The notes under the pieces were generated by a model that made no database searches, had not been told where the DNA came from, and was given only the letters and a program-made list of their open reading frames with translations. A DNA stretch of 30,744 nucleotides from Chrysochromulina parva (taxonomy: Eukaryota; Haptophyta; Prymnesiales; Chrysochromulinaceae), in assembly GCA_002887195.1 (NCBI GenBank), contig PJAB01000283.1, positions 1 through 30,744 on the forward strand, in the 5' to 3' direction. This document shows, one piece after another, positions 25,834 to 30,744 of the stretch. How positions within the stretch are numbered: position 1 is the first letter of the stretch; each line of letters opens with the position of its first letter. A program made the position numbers and the translations under genes.

Positions 25834-26463
25834 TCACTCATCTGCGACGCCCAGCCTGCGCAGCTCGAGTCTAAATGGTCCCGGGGGAATCGCCATCTTG
25901 GCCCCGCCGCCGCCCTCCGCCTCATATCGCGAGAGCATGAGACCCACGCCGCGCACGTCGGCCGCCCGAAGCGGTGGCGCCTCGGGCATCGGTCGGCCGC
26001 GAAACGTTGGACGGAACGCGTCGAGAGGCAGTCGACAATCCTCAACGCGCCCGGGCGTGGTGAGCGGCAGCGCGACTTGATACGAGACACCCTGGGGCCC
26101 TGCAGCGCTTTGGAGGGTGAGCTTGTAGCCCAGCCGGCCGTCGCTTTTCGCCCGCAAGCTGAGCGCGACCGCGTCGTGCGGCAAAGAAAGCGGTCGCATG
26201 CAGCGCACGCTTGCAAAGCCGCCGCCTTGCACAACAAGATCCCCCTCAAAGAACGTTGAGCCGTCGCGAAAGACGACTTGCGAGAGGGAAGTTCCGCCCA
26301 TGACACGATCGTCTCGCGCTTGCCAGTCACTCGCGCTCAGGGGCGATGTGAAGTCAATTAGTGTGCTTGGGACCGTGCACTGAGCAGCACTCGCCACGCG
26401 GGCTGATTCGATAGCGGCGACCGCGGCCAACAGGCCGCGCACGCGTTGGTAGGAGTAAAACAT
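25834..26463 (-). CDS. CIA30-domain protein (complex I assembly factor NDUFAF1-like)
   Basis: A 209-residue protein almost entirely made of a CIA30 domain (Complex1_30). The core signature is DRVMGGTSLSQ (52-62), then STFFEGDLV and GGFASVRC (81-88), and a second half with YKLTLQSA, VEDCRLPLDAFRPTFRG and VRGVGLMLSRYE. In mitochondria CIA30/NDUFAF1 helps assemble the membrane arm of NADH:ubiquinone oxidoreductase; related proteins also occur outside mitochondria in algae and plants. The first 28 residues are Arg/Ala/Ser-rich and acid-poor (one Glu), fitting an organelle presequence. A longer frame begins at ATG 26667, but that would overlap the start of the divergent FG-GAP gene and adds residues with no resemblance to the family. 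ATG 26463 is preferred. The specific role in complex I is inferred from the family. Confidence 0.85.
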   Translation of the reverse strand: MFYSYQRVRGLLAAVAAIESARVASAAQCTVPSTLIDFTSPLSASDWQARDDRVMGGTSLSQVVFRDGSTFFEGDLVVQGGGFASVRCMRPLSLPHDAVALSLRAKSDGRLGYKLTLQSAAGPQGVSYQVALPLTTPGRVEDCRLPLDAFRPTFRGRPMPEAPPLRAADVRGVGLMLSRYEAEGGGGAKMAIPPGPFRLELRRLGVADE

Positions 26464-26586
26464 CGTCCACCCTTCGTATTCCAGGCCCTCCACAGTCACG
26501 TGGCTACGGACACTAAGGAAGGACCGTGTCCTGCGACAGGACAGGAGGCGTGAAACAGCTGTTATTACTCGGCCCCCTTCTTGAAC
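26464..26586. promoter_or_regulatory. Very short divergent promoter region, CIA30 / FG-GAP gene
   Basis: Only 123 bases separate the preferred ATGs of two divergent genes (192 if the second ATG of the FG-GAP gene, at 26656, is used). Both transcripts must start here or inside the opposite gene. A short imperfect inverted sequence (gtgtcctgcgacaggacagg) lies at 26526-26545: gtcctg-cga-caggac is a perfect 6-bp stem. Confidence 0.45.
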
Positions 26587-28797
26587 ATGGTAGGGCCGTC
26601 GCTGGAATGTGTGAGGAGGGACGAGGAGGGACAGTTTCTGATTTCGGCTGTGAAAATGGGGCCTCATCCTTCTGCCGACGTCTTTGTGCTGCTGGTCGCG
26701 CTGGCCTGCGTGATATTATCATTAACAAACTCTGGGGGCGTGATGCTGCGTCCCTCCTTCATCGCCGCCTCATCGGATGACCCCTCAAGCGCCCGTGCTG
26801 CTTTCGCGGACGCCCATATTTCCATGTCGCCACCAGTGGTGGCCGATCTTGACGGCGATGGCACACCCGAAGTGGTCATGGCCACGACTGACGGTCGCCT
26901 TTTGCTGCTTTCGGCAGTCGAGGGCGCGGCACGACCCGAAGCTGTTGGCGACGGTGTGCTCGGGCTCGCCTCTTGGCGCCGCCTACCGGTGGTGCGCTCG
27001 GTGAGCCTTCGCACCCATACAGGCTTGGCCGCCGGTCGCCGGTCGATGGCGCTGTGCACGGGCGTGCTGCGCTCTAGCGCAGACGCGAGTGGCCGGCGAC
27101 GCCAGATCGTGGTCGCGGTCACCGAGGATAGGACTGTCCTCGCGTTTGACCACGAGCTGCGACCACTGTGGGAACACTCCATCGGGCGCACTAGCGCTGG
27201 CGCAGCGGCCGCCTCGGCGGGCGAGGTTACTGTTGCCGTGGTGCCGCATCCCATATACACGGGGGATGTAGGGGCTGTGCTCGTAGCCGGGCACGCGCAG
27301 CCGCGCGTGCAGCCGCGCAGCCGCGCCGACGATGAGCCGCCGCAGCACGTTCCTACTGCACCCAGTAGCGCGCCCGTGCCAGCTGCGGGCACAGCCGAGT
27401 GGGTGCACCACTTTGATTACTTGGCGCTTGAGGGCGGCAGCGGCGCGCTGCGCTGGCAGCACACGGCGCGCGACTTCCACAACGAGCTGCACGGTGACGA
27501 GGCGCTGACGCCCCAGATGGACTATCGGCTCGACTTGGACGCCATCGGCGGCGGTGGCGGCGGCATCGACGGCCGGCATGATGGCGAGCGGCCGTGGCGC
27601 GTCTTCAGCGACTCGGTGCTCGCACAGCTGCCGCACAGGTGGCGTCATCCGCATGATACGGCGCTCCACCTCGCTAGCTTCCAGCGCGCGCGCCGGCTTG
27701 GACACGAGGCGCGCCGAGAACGAGCGAAGTCGAGTGCTGCGAAGGCGGCCTCGGGGGCGGCGGAGCTCACCTCCTCACGCATCGCGCGTGGTGTGAGCAG
27801 CAGTGGCAGAGACGGTCTAGATGGCGCCTCCCGCTTCGGCAGCGTTGGCGAGGCCGCCGTCGTCCCCAACGTGGTCATTGCGCGCCGTCGGCATGGGCTC
27901 GAAGTGCTGCACTTGTACACGGGGCGAACCCTCACGCAACTGCCCCTTTACTCGAGTGCGGGCCCCTCAGTGCACGCCGACGTGAATGGCGACGGTTCGA
28001 TTGATCACATCACTGCGCTCGCATCGCGTGCACCAACCTCCTTTTCCTCGACCTACTCCCTCGAGGAGGCCTCACCCCACGAGAGGCTGGTGCGCACCGG
28101 AGCCCACGCAGCGGGACTCGCCACCTCGGGGCTTCCGGTGCGTGAGGCGCTCTGGAACGTCTCCATCGGACAGGCCGTGAGGGTACCTAGAGGGCGGCGC
28201 CACCAGCAGCCTGCGCACGGCGTGCCCACAATCGGAGTGAGCGCGCCGTTGCTGGTGCCAAGAGCCGGCCCCGAGGGCCGTTCCTCCATCCTCGACGTCG
28301 TCTTCCTGACGTCCGACGGCCGGGTAGCCTCGGTTCATGCAGATGGGCGCGAAAGTTGGACGGTGCGAACGGACGCGTCGTGGCGCGACGAGCACACGGA
28401 ACCGGCCGCCGACCTTTCGGGTGGCGCCCAGGGCGGCGCGTGGTCGGGCGCGCAGCTGCTGCCCTCTCTCACACTCCTGCAGCCCAGTGCCGAGAGCGGC
28501 GAAGTCTTCATACTCGCCGTAGGGAGCTCCGCCGCAGTCGTCCTCACAACGGCTGGCAAGGTGCTCGCGAGCGTAAAGCTGCCGCAGATGACGAACGCTC
28601 CGCCGGTGCTGGCTGACTTCACAGGCGACGGCGTCCTCGACATTATCTTGCCGGGCGAGCACGCACACGTGGGGCTTCAGTTGGACACAGCTGCTGGCTC
28701 CGTTGCGCACAAGCTACTCTTCGCATTCGCTGCGATCGCTGTAGCACTTGCGATGCTGCTACGGCACAGCGAGATGCTGGAAGTGAAGCAGGCTTAA
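26587..28797 (+). CDS. FG-GAP/VCBS-repeat membrane protein, Arabidopsis At3g51050-like
   Basis: A 736-residue predicted membrane protein of unknown biochemical role. An N-terminal hydrophobic segment (about 32-50, ADVFVLLVALACVILSL) acts as a signal or anchor. A C-terminal one (HKLLFAFAAIAVALAMLL) is followed by a short charged tail. Between them is a probable lumenal or extracellular beta-propeller with FG-GAP/VCBS calcium-loop repeats: VADLDGDGTPEVVMA, HADVNGDGSIDHI and LADFTGDGVLDII. Order and length match the plant FG-GAP protein At3g51050: shared phrases include GRRSMAL, AFDHELRPLWE, LPHRWRHPHDTALHLASF, VPNVVIARRRHGLEVLHL and GRTLTQLPL. The propeller is interrupted by Ala/Arg/Ser-rich linkers. 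A second in-frame ATG at 26656 would place the hydrophobic segment at residues 9-27, closer to the plant form. Either could be the true start; the upstream TTG is not used. Confidence 0.85.
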   Translation: MVGPSLECVRRDEEGQFLISAVKMGPHPSADVFVLLVALACVILSLTNSGGVMLRPSFIAASSDDPSSARAAFADAHISMSPPVVADLDGDGTPEVVMATTDGRLLLLSAVEGAARPEAVGDGVLGLASWRRLPVVRSVSLRTHTGLAAGRRSMALCTGVLRSSADASGRRRQIVVAVTEDRTVLAFDHELRPLWEHSIGRTSAGAAAASAGEVTVAVVPHPIYTGDVGAVLVAGHAQPRVQPRSRADDEPPQHVPTAPSSAPVPAAGTAEWVHHFDYLALEGGSGALRWQHTARDFHNELHGDEALTPQMDYRLDLDAIGGGGGGIDGRHDGERPWRVFSDSVLAQLPHRWRHPHDTALHLASFQRARRLGHEARRERAKSSAAKAASGAAELTSSRIARGVSSSGRDGLDGASRFGSVGEAAVVPNVVIARRRHGLEVLHLYTGRTLTQLPLYSSAGPSVHADVNGDGSIDHITALASRAPTSFSSTYSLEEASPHERLVRTGAHAAGLATSGLPVREALWNVSIGQAVRVPRGRRHQQPAHGVPTIGVSAPLLVPRAGPEGRSSILDVVFLTSDGRVASVHADGRESWTVRTDASWRDEHTEPAADLSGGAQGGAWSGAQLLPSLTLLQPSAESGEVFILAVGSSAAVVLTTAGKVLASVKLPQMTNAPPVLADFTGDGVLDIILPGEHAHVGLQLDTAAGSVAHKLLFAFAAIAVALAMLLRHSEMLEVKQA

Positions 28798-29221
28798 CAA
28801 CCGCTTGTGGTGCCGCATAGTGCCGCACAGGCCACAGCTCGGGCGGGCCCAACATACGCTCGCCTGGGAGCACCTGAGACCTGTGCGCGCCTGGGGCAGT
28901 GAGGCTGGGGCCGACCCGCGCACGGGCACGCGGCCCACGGACCGGCGCGCGGGGGCGGTGTCCCGAACGAACTCGACATATAGTGAAAAATCAAAACCAT
29001 TTTTCTCGCCTCGCACCTCAGCTGCATACACTGCGTGTGGCAATCCAGGGCAGCAACACAGAGGGGGAAGGTTAAGTCTCGAGTGACTCAGTCGCGCGCG
29101 CGCATTGCCGCATGGCGGCTCCGCGTGAGCCCTCGAACAACAGAGCGAAGGCACCGCACCAGGCACTGCAACGGCCACAGGGCGCCCTCAGGTGAGGCGC
29201 ATGAAGCTGGCGCGCTGCCGC
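28798..29221. other. Convergent intergenic region, FG-GAP gene / UFD1
   Basis: These 424 bases hold two 3' UTRs. A frame of 139 codons on the minus strand has no family resemblance. An A-rich patch at 28980-29005 (tatagtgaaaaatcaaaacc) is the only compositional change. I see no RNA gene or repeat. Confidence 0.45.
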
Positions 29222-30358
29222 TCAGCGCAGCTTGTTGCCCCCGGACAAGCTGGCCCAGTAGTCCTCACCTTTGGGCGCTTCCTTCGCTGCCAACCCCAGC
29301 CGGCGGAAGCCATCTGGCGGCGGGCCAAAGCTGGAGCCGCTGCCCAGCCCTGCAGAGGCGCCGCCGCCTAGCGTCTGGCCGCCGCCGCCGAGCGTCTGGC
29401 CGGCGCCGCCGCCGAGCGTCTGGCCGGCGCCGCCGCCAAGCGCCTGGCCGCCGCCAAGCGTCTGGCCGCCGCCGAGCGTCCGCCCGCCGCCTAGCGTCTG
29501 GCCGGCGCCGAGGTTGATGCCCACGGAGACGGCGCCGCTGTTGCCATGCAGGAGGGACGAATTGGCATTGGCCTTGGGCGCCTTGATCGGTTTGCCGTCG
29601 AGGCGGAAGCCCGAGCCCGTGAAGGGCTTCGCGTCAGCCATCTCCTCGTCGGAAGAGTTGCCGTCGAGCACAGGGGCGCCGAGCGCAGGGCCCATGAGCG
29701 GGCTCTTGGTAAGCGGCGACGTCGAGAGCGGCGAGGCGGACTGCGGCGACACGCGCGGCGGTTCGACATAGTCCGCGGGCGCGTCGAAGTCGACCTCCAC
29801 GTCGGCCTCGATGATGCACACGGCCTCGGGCGCGCCGGGCGCGAAGGGTGCGCCCTCGGGCCGCACCTCGACCACGCCGATGTCATACTTCTTCTTGTTG
29901 TACAGGATGCGGAAGGTCTCGCCCTTGGTGAGGGCCGAAAAGTGGCGCAGCGATTGCTCGAGCACGGCTTTGGGGTTGGAGACCTTGATGAAGTCGGTCG
30001 TCTGTGGCTGGAGCTTGACGAAGCGCCCCTTCTGGAGCGATGCTGATTTGAGGTGCACAATGTCACCCTCGTTGAGGTGCATGTTTTCCATCATCCAATA
30101 TGGGAGGTAGACCATGCCCTCCTGTGCGATGAACTCGAGCACCCCGCAGTGCAGCCGGCGCTGAACGTAGCGCGGATTGGTGAGCTCGAACATGAGCGGG
30201 TACTGCACCTCAAGGTGCGCAAGCTTCTCAAGGCACGATGGCGGCAGGATGATCTTGTCGGAGTACTCAAGCCTCGTGGGGTCGCGGTGGGTCTCCGCGG
30301 CGAGCAGCGACACCGAGTGCACGCGGAAACTATCGGCGAAGCCGCGTCGCGAAAACAT
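29222..30358 (-). CDS. UFD1: Ubiquitin fusion degradation protein 1 (UFD1), p97/Cdc48 cofactor
   Basis: UFD1 pairs with NPL4 to bring ubiquitinated substrates to the AAA ATPase p97/Cdc48, for example in ER-associated degradation. It has 378 residues. The conserved N-terminal UFD1 domain covers about 10-195: LEYSDKIILPPSCLEKLAHL, YPLMFELTN, CGVLEFIAQEGMVYLPYWMM and GDIVHLKSASLQKGRFVKLQP. Downstream is a canonical SHP box for p97 binding, PFTGSGFRLDG (about 245-255), and the protein ends in SLSGGNKLR, a degenerate second SHP-like motif. Between these lies an unusual array of seven GGxTLGGG-type units (about 284-333). Animal and plant UFD1 have a plain linker there. Start: an extension through TTG exists; ATG 30358 (MFSRRGFADSF) is typical of the family. 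The last ~200 bases of the window lie upstream of it. Confidence 0.94.
   Translation of the reverse strand: MFSRRGFADSFRVHSVSLLAAETHRDPTRLEYSDKIILPPSCLEKLAHLEVQYPLMFELTNPRYVQRRLHCGVLEFIAQEGMVYLPYWMMENMHLNEGDIVHLKSASLQKGRFVKLQPQTTDFIKVSNPKAVLEQSLRHFSALTKGETFRILYNKKKYDIGVVEVRPEGAPFAPGAPEAVCIIEADVEVDFDAPADYVEPPRVSPQSASPLSTSPLTKSPLMGPALGAPVLDGNSSDEEMADAKPFTGSGFRLDGKPIKAPKANANSSLLHGNSGAVSVGINLGAGQTLGGGRTLGGGQTLGGGQALGGGAGQTLGGGAGQTLGGGGQTLGGGASAGLGSGSSFGPPPDGFRRLGLAAKEAPKGEDYWASLSGGNKLR
29363..29512. repeat. Degenerate tandem repeat encoding Gly-rich units in UFD1
   Basis: Units of 18-24 bp with the core agcgtctggccgccgcc repeat about seven times. Unit lengths vary in multiples of three, so the UFD1 frame is kept, each unit giving Gln-Thr-Leu-Gly-Gly-Gly with an optional Ala-Gly. 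Synonymous differences between copies show that they are not all recent. Confidence 0.85.
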
Positions 30359-30744
30359 CGGCGAGGAGAAGAAGAACACGCAGGAAGACGTCCGCCCTTT
30401 CGCTCCACTTTCGCTTCGGCGTGGTCCAGCGGTGACGTGGAAGCGCAATCAGGTTTCCGAACAGTGTATTGTAAAACTGTTCACCGAGTGTGGCAAATAC
30501 GCGTTCGACTTTGAATCGCATTTTCACGAAACGCACAGAACGGCGCTTTGCTTGCTGACTATAGACAACAAATCTACGTCATCGTCGCTGGAGGACTGCT
30601 CCTCCGGCTCTTCCGCTCGCGTGTCGGAGCACCCTCCTTTTCATGCCCGAAGAGGCTTCGAAGCGACAGCGCCTCTGGTGGCGCTGCGACGAAGCAAATC
30701 GCCCCGCCGGCGCGCGCCCCAGCCGGCCGCGGGCCCACCGACGC
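30359..30744. other. UFD1 promoter and possible start of a further + strand gene
   Basis: These 386 bases upstream of UFD1 contain its promoter and 5' UTR. On the plus strand an ATG at 30642 opens a frame (MPEEASKRQRLWWRC...) that stays open for 34 codons to the window edge and might be the N-terminus of a divergent gene. That length is too short to identify, and at this GC content open frames of this size arise by chance. No other feature is visible. Confidence 0.25.

Noticed and set aside
26464..26667. CIA30 start at ATG 26667
   Set aside because: It would add 68 residues with no family similarity and overlap the divergent gene's start; ATG 26463 gives a compact presequence plus domain.
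30530..30700. Minus-strand acidic peptide (EEQSSSDDDVDLLSIVS) ending near 30534
   Set aside because: The composition looks protein-like, but an in-frame TGA lies about 40 codons upstream and no acceptor site precedes it; too short to support as an exon.

Overview
This window is nuclear DNA of a GC-rich eukaryotic alga. Three things point to this. Flagellar (CFAP47), mitochondrial (COQ5, CIA30) and endomembrane (RAB21, UFD1) genes sit side by side. At least two genes carry short spliceosomal introns with GTGAG donors and CAG acceptors. A ribosomal protein bS20 carries a signal peptide followed by a Phe-initiated transit peptide, the usual address for a secondary red-algal-type plastid. A haptophyte is my best guess, but it is inferred from composition and gene style and not proven here. 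There are no operons, mobile-element genes, CRISPR arrays or recognisable RNA genes.

Layout. 1-1677 (-): the larger part of an unrecognised two-segment membrane protein that runs off the left edge. 2795-5071 (-): Ser/Thr kinase with a very long proline-rich tail. 5341-6522 (+): class 3 lipase with a C-terminal WW domain. 6837-8558 (+): AMPK beta subunit whose first exon encodes a myristoylation signal and which ends in a polyQ/proline-rich tail. 8817-11147 (+): large coiled-coil protein. 11742-12635 (-): COQ5. 12831-13811 (-): single-RRM RNA-binding protein. 14045-23104 (+): CFAP47, an uninterrupted 9-kb frame. 23411-24052 (+): RAB21. 25152-25665 (-, two exons): plastid-type bS20. 25834-26463 (-): CIA30-domain protein. 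26587-28797 (+): FG-GAP/VCBS membrane protein of the Arabidopsis At3g51050 type. 29222-30358 (-): UFD1. The last 386 bases may hold the start of a further + strand gene.

The genes are functionally unrelated housekeeping genes packed closely, with several head-to-head pairs that must share short promoters (5072-5340, 13812-14044, 26464-26586). Many proteins carry low-complexity or tandemly repeated inserts built from in-frame DNA repeats: 18-bp and 102-bp units in the first gene, CAG in AMPK beta, 21-bp heptads in the coiled-coil protein, and GGxTLGGG units in UFD1. I found no clear new multigene system. The points most worth a second look are the repeat array between two p97-binding motifs in UFD1, the spliced AMPK beta with its added tail, the lipase-WW fusion, the nuclear plastid-type bS20, and the unrecognised membrane protein at the left edge.

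Some reading frames can be extended upstream through GTG or TTG codons. I trimmed all starts to ATG because the genome is eukaryotic.
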